From the NCBI GenBank assembly GCA_031284195.1, contig JAITAI010000099.1, positions 1 through 15,463 of the forward strand: a stretch of DNA of 15,463 nt. Reading direction: 5' to 3'. Position numbers and translations under genes: made by a program. The stretch comes from Treponema sp. (GTDB taxonomy: Bacteria > Spirochaetota > Spirochaetia > Treponematales > Breznakiellaceae). Every line of letters begins with the position of its first letter. Position 1 is the stretch's first letter. Below, in pieces: positions 5,312 through 13,676 of the stretch. The notes below the pieces were generated by a model. That model was not told the origin of the DNA. It was given only the letters and a program-made list of their open reading frames with translations, and did not search any database.

Positions 5312-6318
5312 TTACCGTCCTCGTGGTGGATGATAGCCCCCTGGCCCGGAGCTTTCTCAGGGATTTTTTTGAAAGCGATGAACGGTTTACCGTCATTGGC
5401 GAAGCAGGGAACGGTTTTGAAGGGGTACAGCAGACTCGGTCCCTTAACCCGGATCTGATCACCATGGATATCGAGATGCCTGGTATGTCAGGACTGGAGG
5501 CCATCAGCATCATCATGCGGGATATACCGACTCCGATTGTGGCAATCAGCTCTCAAGACAGTGCAAAAATGATCTATGAAGCCACGGTGAAGGGGGCCCT
5601 CGAATTTTATCCCAAGCATATCTTCACCCCATCCATGAGCCAAGAGCAGCGTCAGCAGATTTATGAAACTCTCAAACGTATTTCTGGAATCAAGCGTAAA
5701 AAAACCAGAAGACTTAATCCTACCCGTGCGTCATCTCTTGGGAAGGTAGACTACCGTCCTATTCGGGGGGTGGTCATTGGCGCCTCTACCGGCGGTCCCA
5801 AGGCCCTCATGGAGGTATTTGCGGGGATTCCCAAAGATTTCCCGGTGCCGATTGTGACGGTACAACATAATTCTTCGGGATTTGATAAAGGGTTTGTACA
5901 ATGGATACGGAAATACACTGCCCTGGAGGTCCAGCTTGCGGAGCATAACGCAGCGCTCCATTCGGGAAGGATCTATATTGCCCCTACGGATAAACATCTT
6001 ATCATGACGAGTAAATATCTGATCCTGGAAGACGGTGAGCCGGTCCAAAATCAGAAACCTGCGGTGGATATGCTGTTTCAAAGCGCTGCCGGGGTCTTTG
6101 GCCGGGAGGTGATCTCAGTGGTGCTCACCGGTATGGGAAGGGATGGGGCTGCAGGGACAGAGGCCATCAGGAAAGCCGGGGGCATTACTATTGCCCAGGA
6201 CGAAGAGAGTTCCTTGATTTACGGTATGCCCAAGTCAGCCATAGAAACCGGGTGTGTGGATATGATTCTCCCCCTAGGCGATATAGCTAAATGGCTCATT
6301 ACCTTGACCATGCCTTAA
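5308..6318 (+). CDS. cheB: CheB receptor methylesterase/glutamine deamidase with receiver domain
   Basis: Removes methyl groups from receptor glutamates (and deamidates glutamines) to reset receptor activity, activated by phosphorylation from CheA. 336 residues: receiver domain (1-125) with acidic pair Asp8-Asp9, phospho-acceptor Asp54 (TMDIEMPGMSG), Ser81 and Lys103; a basic linker (128-150); and the methylesterase domain (about 152-335). The catalytic triad is complete: Ser160 in GASTGG, His187 in VQHN, and Asp279 in LTGMGRDG. Length and layout are those of ordinary CheB, unlike FrzG, which I recall as lacking a receiver. The start codon overlaps the previous stop (ATGA), so translation is coupled. 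Expected to counteract the CheR that follows on the two receptors of this operon. Confidence 0.95.
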   Translation: MITVLVVDDSPLARSFLRDFFESDERFTVIGEAGNGFEGVQQTRSLNPDLITMDIEMPGMSGLEAISIIMRDIPTPIVAISSQDSAKMIYEATVKGALEFYPKHIFTPSMSQEQRQQIYETLKRISGIKRKKTRRLNPTRASSLGKVDYRPIRGVVIGASTGGPKALMEVFAGIPKDFPVPIVTVQHNSSGFDKGFVQWIRKYTALEVQLAEHNAALHSGRIYIAPTDKHLIMTSKYLILEDGEPVQNQKPAVDMLFQSAAGVFGREVISVVLTGMGRDGAAGTEAIRKAGGITIAQDEESSLIYGMPKSAIETGCVDMILPLGDIAKWLITLTMP

Positions 6319-6333
6319 GGAGGACTATAGGAT

Positions 6334-7959
6334 ATGGAAGGGGGAAGCCCTGTGTGTGTGGAGGAACCGTGGTTCGACGATCCCCTTATGTACCAGCTCT
6401 ATCAGCAGGTTGAACATACCCTTGGGATTCGGGCAAGCACTGAGGCGCTGGTGCATCTGAAGAACCATCTCAATCAACTCCAAAACCTGACGCCTCAGAA
6501 CGAAGCCTCTCTTAGATTGTCCGGGGAAGGGGAACGGTATAGGCATATTTTTTCCTCTCCTGAGGTCCTCTTTGATCTGGCCCGGCTGCTTACGGTGAAT
6601 GAAACTTATTTCTTTAGGGAGCAGGTACATTTTTCCGTGTTACTCCGGGAACTGCTACCCGGATTTTCCGCCTTGGGTCGTCCTGTGCGGATCTGTTCTG
6701 CAGCAACTTCCCTAGGCTGCGAAGCCTACAGTATTGCCATGATGCTGGACTATTATAAGCATATCTCCGGGCCTAACCCCTTTTCCTGGGAAATCGATGC
6801 CTTTGACATAGACCAGGATGTGATTGAGACGGCAAATAAGGGTTACTATAGGGCCAATGCCTTTCGAGAGGATGGAATCCAATGGAAATTCCTCCTGGAC
6901 CGGTATGTATCAGTTACCGAGGGGAAATATCAGGTTGATCCCCGGCTCAGAGACCACATCCATTTTTATCTGCATAACATTATGGACGGGCTTCCTGTTC
7001 AAACCTATGATCTGATTCTTTTCAGGAATGTCTCTATCTATTTCTCTGCTAAAAGCCGTAGCAAGGTCATGAATATCCTGGCAAATGCGCTTGTCCCCGG
7101 TGGTTACCTCATGGTGGGCATATCCGAAACCGCAGGAGTAGAGCATCCCCTGCTGGCCAATTGTTTCAAAGAAGAGGCTTTTTACTTTCAGAAAAGGGCT
7201 CCTGCGGCAGTGAACTCGCAGAAGCTCCAGCCGCTGCCGCAGATCCCTCAGATGGTACCGAAAAACCCGGAAGTAATGCCCTGGAAAAAAGGGCTTACCA
7301 TAGAACCGCTACAAATTGCAGAACTGATCGCCGATGATCAGGTAGCCCAGCTTATCACTGAAAAAACTTTGGCGTTTCTTGCCGCAGTACCCGGGCGCAT
7401 CCCAAGTCCAGTAGAGACCTCCGAAAGGGAAAGATATGGGCCTGCTCTTGATGAACCGGGGAATATCATTGATAATAATGAAGGAAAGAGAAAAAGGAGT
7501 AGCCCCGAAGATAGGGTGGAGGGGCTTGCCGGTATGGGTAATGAACTTATCACATCGCTTATCGTGTTAATTAATCAAGGGGATTGCTTTAAGGCCGGCC
7601 ATCTACTGGCATTTATTGAGCGGTACGATAATTCAGCCTATACGCATTTTCTCCGAGGAGAATATTTTTACTTTAAAACAAAACCCTTGGACGCAGAATT
7701 TTCCTATAAAATGGCGATCCAGCAAGACAAAACCTTTTGGCCTGCCTTTTACCGTCTTGCCGCTCTCGCTGCACCGGGAAACCCGCTCCGTTATGTATAC
7801 AAAATCAACCGGGCCTTAGAAAGCATTACTCAGGGTAAGGAGCGGGGCTATGAAGTGTTTATCGGGGGCTTTTCACCGGATTATTATCAACGGGCCTTGG
7901 AGAAACAACGAAATAAGAGGCTAGGTAACCATCATGAATACCGGCGGGAGCAGCTATAA
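6334..7959 (+). CDS. cheR: CheR receptor methyltransferase with C-terminal TPR-like region
   Basis: Methylates receptor glutamates with S-adenosylmethionine. The 541 residues are about twice the size of a minimal CheR. Layout: helical N-domain (about 8-80); LTVNETYFFRE around Asn89-Arg95; SAM site CSAATSLGCEAYSIAM (121-136, canonical form STGEEPYS, so the first Glu is Cys129); AFDIDQDVIETANKGYY; and FRNVSIYF (230-237, canonical CRNVLIYF). The catalytic part ends near 290. A poorly conserved linker (about 290-405) is followed by a helical region (about 415-490) with TPR-like pairs (FLRGEYFYFKTKPLDAEFSY, MAIQQDKTFWPAFYRLA). TPR-bearing CheRs such as FrzF use the repeats to control methylation-site choice. 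It ends with YEVFIGGFSPDYYQRAL, typical of this CheR type. Strong ribosome binding site AAGGAGG at 6317-6323, 10 bases upstream. Confidence 0.92.
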   Translation: MEGGSPVCVEEPWFDDPLMYQLYQQVEHTLGIRASTEALVHLKNHLNQLQNLTPQNEASLRLSGEGERYRHIFSSPEVLFDLARLLTVNETYFFREQVHFSVLLRELLPGFSALGRPVRICSAATSLGCEAYSIAMMLDYYKHISGPNPFSWEIDAFDIDQDVIETANKGYYRANAFREDGIQWKFLLDRYVSVTEGKYQVDPRLRDHIHFYLHNIMDGLPVQTYDLILFRNVSIYFSAKSRSKVMNILANALVPGGYLMVGISETAGVEHPLLANCFKEEAFYFQKRAPAAVNSQKLQPLPQIPQMVPKNPEVMPWKKGLTIEPLQIAELIADDQVAQLITEKTLAFLAAVPGRIPSPVETSERERYGPALDEPGNIIDNNEGKRKRSSPEDRVEGLAGMGNELITSLIVLINQGDCFKAGHLLAFIERYDNSAYTHFLRGEYFYFKTKPLDAEFSYKMAIQQDKTFWPAFYRLAALAAPGNPLRYVYKINRALESITQGKERGYEVFIGGFSPDYYQRALEKQRNKRLGNHHEYRREQL

Positions 7960-7970
7960 AGGAGTAGGTA

Positions 7971-9992
7971 ATGAAAATCGGTAATAAGCTTATGATCATC
8001 ATCATCGGTTTGAATCTTTTGGGAATCGGTATTTTGGTCTTTACTTTGCTACGGCTTTCGGAGAAACAGATCACCGGCCTGGTACATAACGAAATTAATA
8101 ACTTGGTAGAAGAAAATGCCCTGCGGGTGCGGGTATGGTTTGCAAAACACCTGTATGCTGGCCGGAACCTTGCCCAGATGATGGCCCAGTATGAACAGGT
8201 AGATCGCCTGGATCGCCGCCGGTATTTTCTAACCATGATTCGGGGAATACTCGAAGCAAACCCGGAGATAACCGCTGCTTCCGCTGCATGGGAACCAAAC
8301 GCCCTGGACGGTCAAGATGCCCGATATCGGAATAGCCCGGAAAGTGATGAAAGCGGTAGATTCATCCCCTACCTGGCTCGGACCAGAACTGGTATCCAAC
8401 TGGAACCCTTGAAGAATTATGAAATCCCGGGAGATGGGAATTATTACCTTAACGCGAAACAAACCGGGAAGGAATCCATGGTAGATCCCTACTGGTATCC
8501 TATTTATGGAGAGAACCGGCTCATCACCACTATAACGGTGCCGATTAAAAACCAGGATCAGTTCGTAGGGGCTTCGATCATTGATATTGATATAACGGCC
8601 ATCCAGGAACAGATCCAGCAAATAAAGCCCTATGAGGGCAGTGTAGCGATGCTATTTAGCAATGGCGGCGTGGTGGGTGCTCATTTTGATGCTTCCCGCC
8701 TGGGAAAATCCATGCAAGAGACCGAAAAAGATATCGCCGGCGCCTATCTGCCGGAACTTACGGAAGCGGTGCGCCTGGGAAAGGACTTTTCCTTTACCAA
8801 TTATGTTCCTGCATTACACACAAACATGCAGTTCTACTGCGGTCCTTTCACCATGGGAGAAACCGAAATTCCCTGGACTTTGATGATAGGGATCCCCACC
8901 CGTATTATCGTCATGCCGGTATATCGGATGCTCTGGGTGAGTATCATTATTATCGTGGTGATGATCCTCCTTGTGGCCGCGGGGGCCTTTATCGTGGTCC
9001 GTTCCATCAGCAAGCCCATGAATCACCTGGTGGCTATTTTAGGGGACATCCGAGAAGGGGATATGACCAAGCATCTGGATATCTACAGTAAAGATGAAAT
9101 TGGGGAGATGACCATTTCCTTTAATACCACCCTGGATAAAATCCGGGAACTTATCGTGGGTATCAAGGAGAAGGCCCTTTCTCTATCAGATATGGGCGAA
9201 GATATGGCCACCTCCGCCAAAGAGATTACCACCACCGCCAATGAACAGTCGGCTAGTGTTTCCGAGATTGTCAGCACCATGGAGGGGAGTAAGAACCTTT
9301 CCGAACAAATGGCCGCCAAAACCGAAGAAGTGGCCCACCTAGCCATAGAGACCCAAGGGCTCAGCCAAAAAGGGGTGGAGTTACGGGATGCCAATGAGCG
9401 GATGATGGAAGATATCCAAAACCAGAACTCCAAGATTATTCATGAGATTAAAAACCTGGTGGATATGATCAAGCACATCAATGATGCCATCAGAATCATC
9501 GACGGCATTGCGGATCAGACCAAGCTCATTGCCTTTAACGCGTCCCTGGAGGCTTCTTCTTCAGGGGAGAGCGGGGCCCGGTTCTCGGTGGTGGCCAGTG
9601 AAATCAGGCGTTTTGCCGATAATGTGGTGGATTCTACCCGGGGAATCAAACTTAAAATAGAAGAGGTACAAACCGCATCCCAGAGCTTAATAACCGAAGC
9701 CTTTAGCGGTTCACAAAAGATCGAACAGGGTTATGAGCACATGAGCGCCCAAAAAGCGGTGTTTGAAGCGATTGTTGAAACCGCCCAGAATGTAGCGACC
9801 CGATCCCAGCAAATTTCCAATTTGAGTAAACAGCAGGAATACGCATCCGCTCAGATTTTTGAGGCCCTCAAGGAAATATCCGCCGGGGTACAGCAATTTG
9901 TGGCAGCCACTGCCTCAACGTCGAAGATCGCGGATACCTTAAACACCATGTCTACGGGATTACAGAAGGCTATTGAGAAATACCGTACCTAA
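7971..9992 (+). CDS. Methyl-accepting chemoreceptor, dCache sensor
   Basis: Transmembrane receptor that controls CheA. The 673 residues comprise TM1 (about 7-28), a periplasmic dCache-type double sensor (about 35-310, with the PYWYP segment at 173-177 and LITTITVPI and SIIDIDITAI strands, typical of amine and amino-acid-binding Cache domains), TM2 (about 321-344), HAMP (about 345-400), and a long cytoplasmic coiled-coil hairpin. The hairpin tip is QTKLIAFNASLEASSSGE (516-533) instead of the usual QTNLLALNAAIEAARAGE; the Arg needed for trimer contacts in E. coli Tsr is Ser530. Candidate methylation helices: ITTTANEQSASVSEI on the descending arm and the FVAATASTS region near the C-terminus. Ribosome binding site AAAGGAG is 6 bases before the ATG. 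The ligand cannot be named. Its tip motif matches that of the next gene. Confidence 0.93.
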   Translation: MKIGNKLMIIIIGLNLLGIGILVFTLLRLSEKQITGLVHNEINNLVEENALRVRVWFAKHLYAGRNLAQMMAQYEQVDRLDRRRYFLTMIRGILEANPEITAASAAWEPNALDGQDARYRNSPESDESGRFIPYLARTRTGIQLEPLKNYEIPGDGNYYLNAKQTGKESMVDPYWYPIYGENRLITTITVPIKNQDQFVGASIIDIDITAIQEQIQQIKPYEGSVAMLFSNGGVVGAHFDASRLGKSMQETEKDIAGAYLPELTEAVRLGKDFSFTNYVPALHTNMQFYCGPFTMGETEIPWTLMIGIPTRIIVMPVYRMLWVSIIIIVVMILLVAAGAFIVVRSISKPMNHLVAILGDIREGDMTKHLDIYSKDEIGEMTISFNTTLDKIRELIVGIKEKALSLSDMGEDMATSAKEITTTANEQSASVSEIVSTMEGSKNLSEQMAAKTEEVAHLAIETQGLSQKGVELRDANERMMEDIQNQNSKIIHEIKNLVDMIKHINDAIRIIDGIADQTKLIAFNASLEASSSGESGARFSVVASEIRRFADNVVDSTRGIKLKIEEVQTASQSLITEAFSGSQKIEQGYEHMSAQKAVFEAIVETAQNVATRSQQISNLSKQQEYASAQIFEALKEISAGVQQFVAATASTSKIADTLNTMSTGLQKAIEKYRT

Positions 9993-10006
9993 TAGAGGGA
10001 AGCATC

Positions 10007-11500
10007 ATGATACGAGCAGCGGATTGTATCCGGCAAGAAGAACGTACCGGTGAATTGGTGATCACCTATTTTCGTATAGCGCTGGGGATTATGTATGGCA
10101 TCGGTATAGGGATCATCGCGGTGGGATCCTATCACCGCGGATCCAGCGCCTTGGGCATCAGCGCATATATCGGACCCGGTGTTTTTCTCATCTACAGCTT
10201 GGCCTTGTTTTTCTATATTCATAAGCGCCCCCTCCTGCGGCCTTGGGTGAAATATGGTACGAGCTTTTTGGATTTAGGGCTTCTGTCTTGTATGGTGATA
10301 AGCGGATTACCCCAGCGGGGGGTATCGAGCTTGACCCTGTTAACCCTGCATCTGGCCTTTTATTTTATCTTTATTATGCTTGGTATTGTGCGGCACCATA
10401 GCGTCTGCGGGGTATTTTCGGGCATTATGGCTATGCTCTGGTATATCGGTACCGCAGCTATCCTGAATGCCTTGGGGTATAGTAGGGAAATCAACTATGG
10501 AGGGGTGGGCCTAGGGGCGCTCCTGCTCTTGTTCGCCGGGTTTATCAGTTCCCGTATCTCCCAGCAGTATCACCGCCTCTTGCAGCGGGTGGCAGAGGAG
10601 GAACGTAAAACCGAATTCACTGAAGCTGTCCTGCAAACGGTTATGCAGACCAGGGAGATCGCAAAAACCATCCGTAATTCAACTAACGAGATTTCCCTGT
10701 CCTCCAAGGAAATATGTATCACTGCCAATAGTCAGGCTGCAAGCGTGGAAGAAATCGCCAGTACCATTGACGAGAACGCCAAGATTGCCACGGATATCGC
10801 GGATAAGACCGGAAGCGTTGCCACTATTGCGGCTAAAATGGAAGATGATGTGATTACCGGATTCTCGGTGCTCAAGAACAATATCAGCAAGATGGGGGAT
10901 ATTAAAGAAAAAAATGACGGGGTAATGAACGGGATTGTGCTTTTGGGGAATAAGATCGCCAAGATCCGGGATATCGTCCGGATCATCAATACCATTACCG
11001 ATCAGACCAAGGTCATTGCCTTTAACGCAGCCATTGAAGCGGCAAGCGCCGGGGAAACGGGAAAACGTTTCGCGGTGGTGGCAGGCGAGGTGAACCGTTT
11101 AGCCGATGATATCGCCCATCTGACCAAACAGATTAGAGAACAGGTGGAAGAGATCCAGAACTCCTCCTCGTCCCTGATCATTGCCAGCGAAGAAGGAGCG
11201 GATAACATAGCCGAGGGGTATAAACTCATCAAGGAACTAGAAGACATCTTTAAAGAGATCCGTTCAGGCGCAGAAATTACCTCTAATCAGGCGCAGACCA
11301 TCACGGTTTCTACCCAAAAACAGCGCAAGTCCAGTGAACAGATAACCATTGCCATCACCGATATATCCCGAGGGCTCAATAATTTTCTCCATTCCACCGA
11401 GGTTGCCACCTCCTCGGCAGAACAGCTCACCGAGCTTGCCCATACCTTGGAATCGGTATTAAACAGCGAACAAGAGTCGAAAGAACATGGGGATCAATAA
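10007..11500 (+). CDS. Methyl-accepting chemoreceptor with six-helix membrane domain and no HAMP
   Basis: A second receptor of different design. 497 residues: a short cytoplasmic start (RQEERTGELV), about six hydrophobic helices (roughly 20-40, 50-70, 80-98, 108-128, 133-152 and 163-183) with only short loops, then directly a coiled coil (about 186-225) and the signalling hairpin. There is no periplasmic sensor domain and no HAMP. It probably senses something within or near the membrane, or signals together with the previous receptor. The tip is QTKVIAFNAAIEAASAGE (333-350) with Ser347 at the position of the usual Arg, the same changes as in the neighbouring receptor. Descending-arm site: ITANSQAASVEEI. 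The ribosome binding site GAGGGA (9995-10000) is 6 bases before the ATG. The reading frame overlaps the next gene by 14 bases. Similar six-helix modules front some spirochaetal adenylate cyclases; that resemblance is from memory. Confidence 0.88.
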   Translation: MIRAADCIRQEERTGELVITYFRIALGIMYGIGIGIIAVGSYHRGSSALGISAYIGPGVFLIYSLALFFYIHKRPLLRPWVKYGTSFLDLGLLSCMVISGLPQRGVSSLTLLTLHLAFYFIFIMLGIVRHHSVCGVFSGIMAMLWYIGTAAILNALGYSREINYGGVGLGALLLLFAGFISSRISQQYHRLLQRVAEEERKTEFTEAVLQTVMQTREIAKTIRNSTNEISLSSKEICITANSQAASVEEIASTIDENAKIATDIADKTGSVATIAAKMEDDVITGFSVLKNNISKMGDIKEKNDGVMNGIVLLGNKIAKIRDIVRIINTITDQTKVIAFNAAIEAASAGETGKRFAVVAGEVNRLADDIAHLTKQIREQVEEIQNSSSSLIIASEEGADNIAEGYKLIKELEDIFKEIRSGAEITSNQAQTITVSTQKQRKSSEQITIAITDISRGLNNFLHSTEVATSSAEQLTELAHTLESVLNSEQESKEHGDQ

Positions 11501-13676
11501 AGAAAAATATATCGGTAAATTTATTGATGAAGGCATAGAAAATATTGCTGCCGTCGAAACCTTGTTGTTTGATATGAAAGACGGGGGTTCCCTGGAAGAT
11601 GACTTTGTAAGCCTGCTCCGGAGCCTGCATACCCTTAAGGGATCTGCCCGGATGCTGGAATTTACCCGTATAGAAACGGTGGCCCATGCCTTGGAAAGCG
11701 TATTTATCGCGGTTAAAGAACAGCGGGTTCGCTTTTCAGACAAAGCCCTGCGCTTGAGCCTGGCCTCCCTGGACTTGCTCAAGGCTGCCTTCGCATCAAT
11801 ACAACAATCCAAGACCGATGCCATCGAAACCCAGGCCTTTGAACAGGAGCTTGCCGCCCTGGTGGCCAATGAAGATTTTACCATTCCCAATTTAGAAAGC
11901 ACGAAACCAGAGGACCTTCCTAACTCAGAGCATACACCTCCCAGTGAGACAAAACGGGAACGAATCGAAGAACTCAAATCTGAAAGTATCAGGATACCCC
12001 TGCAAAAAATAAACGATATTATCAAGAATATGGCCTCCCTGCAATCCCTGGAGATAAGCGCCAAGAATATTTCCCAGGAGACTGAAAGGGTTCATGAATT
12101 ATATACCCAATTCTTGAAGCTGATCATTGCGGAAAATCAGGTAAACTCTCCCCTGGTAAAAAAATTCCGCCACCTGGAACAGGTAATAAGAAAAATCTCC
12201 TCTAAAATGAAGAACTACGCCATTGATGTGGGGAATCATACCAAAAGCGCCTATGATAGCGTCATTTCCCTGAGAATGTTGCCTCTCTCCACGGTTTTGG
12301 ATGCTTATCCCCGGTATGTCTTCGAGATTGCCTCGGAGCTGGGTAAAAAAGTGCAGTTACACCTGGAGGGAACGGAAAACGAGATCGATAAAAATATCAT
12401 CGAAACCCTTTCGGACGTCTTTATCCATACGGTCCGTAACGCCATTGACCACGGCATAGAAGCCCCTGAAGAACGCCGGAAAGCGGGAAAACAGGAGGTG
12501 GGCCAACTCAGTATTCGCTGTATCCGCGAAAGCGGAAGCATGAAGATCAGCATCGCCGATGATGGCCGGGGTATTGATACTGAAGCGATCAGAAAGAAAA
12601 TTCTTGAACGGGAACTTCTCTCTCCAGAACACGCGGCGCAACTGACCCGGGAAGAGCTGATCAACTATATCTTTCAAACCGGGTTTTCCACGTCCTCCCA
12701 GGTAAGTACCCTGTCAGGCCGGGGAGTCGGGATGGATGCGGTACGCAGTAGCGTTGAACACATGAAAGGCAGCATCTTCGTGGAAAGCAGCCCTGGAAAA
12801 GGAACCTGTTTTATCATTCTGGTGCCCCTGTCGATTGCTTCGCTCATAGGCTTTCCCGTTAGCTGCGGAGAAATGAAATTTATCATTCCTGCCAACTTTG
12901 TGGATACGGTTTTGCTGGTCAACAAGGACGCCATCATCACCGTGGTGGATCATCCGGGGATCAAATTCAATAACCATATCATTAAACTGTACTATCTCCA
13001 CCAGATCCTGTGTATTGACACCGCAGACCAGCATCAGGAACAAGAAACCCGCTTTGTGGTCATCATCAAGGCCTTTGATGAAATCATTGCCCTAGCCATT
13101 GACACGATCAGTAACATGCGTTCGGTGATCCTAAAATCCATGCCTTCTTTTATGGAAGGGATGCATGTTTTTTCCGGGGTGGTCCTCGGTGAAGACTACG
13201 AGATGGTACCGGCGATCCACGTACCCACCCTCATTAAAATGACTAAACGGATTACCTCTTTCGATCTGAAAAAACGACAGGTGGATTATGAAAACGTACG
13301 GAAATCGATTCTGATTGTGGATGATTCCCTGCACACCCGGGAGATTGAACGGGACATACTCCAAGCAGAAGGCTATAAAGTAGACACTGCCGCAGATGGT
13401 TCTGAAGCCCTGGTGGCCGCAAAAAACAATCGGTATGATTTGATCTGTACAGACCTCAATATGCCTCAGATGGACGGGTTTATGCTTACAGAAAATATAC
13501 GGAAAAATGAGGACCTCTTCGCGATTCCGATCATTGTGATTTCATCAAAATCCAGTGAAGAAGATCAAAAACAAGCGGCTATGCTGGGGGCCAACCGGTA
13601 TATCATAAAAAATTCCTTTAACAACCATAATCTGATTACGGCAGTGCGGGATCTAATTGGAGAAGCCCATGGCTGA
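11487..13676 (+). CDS. cheA: Hybrid CheA histidine kinase with C-terminal receiver (FrzE-like)
   Basis: Central kinase of the array. 729 residues: Hpt/P1 (1-128) with phospho-His48 in SLHTLKGSARMLEF; a short linker (about 130-155) where the CheY-binding P2 domain would normally be, so P2 is missing; a long P3 dimerisation region (about 156-275, ending RMLPLSTVLDAYPRY); the ATPase P4 with N-box HTVRNAIDHGIE (314-325), DDGRGID (358-364) and SGRGVGMDAV (410-419); CheW-like P5 (about 440-590); and a receiver (607-729) with Asp612-Asp613, phospho-Asp656 (TDLNMPQMDG) and Lys708. All catalytic motifs are intact. The architecture and the extended P3 are those of FrzE/WspE-like kinases rather than flagellar CheA. 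It starts inside the preceding receptor gene (14-base overlap) with a weak ribosome binding site, so it is probably translationally coupled. Its stop overlaps the cyclase start by 8 bases. Confidence 0.95.
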   Translation: MGINKEKYIGKFIDEGIENIAAVETLLFDMKDGGSLEDDFVSLLRSLHTLKGSARMLEFTRIETVAHALESVFIAVKEQRVRFSDKALRLSLASLDLLKAAFASIQQSKTDAIETQAFEQELAALVANEDFTIPNLESTKPEDLPNSEHTPPSETKRERIEELKSESIRIPLQKINDIIKNMASLQSLEISAKNISQETERVHELYTQFLKLIIAENQVNSPLVKKFRHLEQVIRKISSKMKNYAIDVGNHTKSAYDSVISLRMLPLSTVLDAYPRYVFEIASELGKKVQLHLEGTENEIDKNIIETLSDVFIHTVRNAIDHGIEAPEERRKAGKQEVGQLSIRCIRESGSMKISIADDGRGIDTEAIRKKILERELLSPEHAAQLTREELINYIFQTGFSTSSQVSTLSGRGVGMDAVRSSVEHMKGSIFVESSPGKGTCFIILVPLSIASLIGFPVSCGEMKFIIPANFVDTVLLVNKDAIITVVDHPGIKFNNHIIKLYYLHQILCIDTADQHQEQETRFVVIIKAFDEIIALAIDTISNMRSVILKSMPSFMEGMHVFSGVVLGEDYEMVPAIHVPTLIKMTKRITSFDLKKRQVDYENVRKSILIVDDSLHTREIERDILQAEGYKVDTAADGSEALVAAKNNRYDLICTDLNMPQMDGFMLTENIRKNEDLFAIPIIVISSKSSEEDQKQAAMLGANRYIIKNSFNNHNLITAVRDLIGEAHG

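Noticed and set aside
6691..6738. CheR as a dead enzyme because of the altered SAM motif
   Set aside because: The change is limited to one Glu-to-Cys and small substitutions. NETYFFR, the second Glu, the acidic DIDQD loop and NVSIYF are retained, so activity is still the simpler reading.
11459..12064. A 201-codon minus-strand open frame antisense to the CheA Hpt region
   Set aside because: Its composition (rich in Ser, Arg, Leu and Ile) is the typical shadow of a well-biased gene on the other strand. The plus-strand CheA is unmistakable and no minus-strand ribosome binding site was seen.
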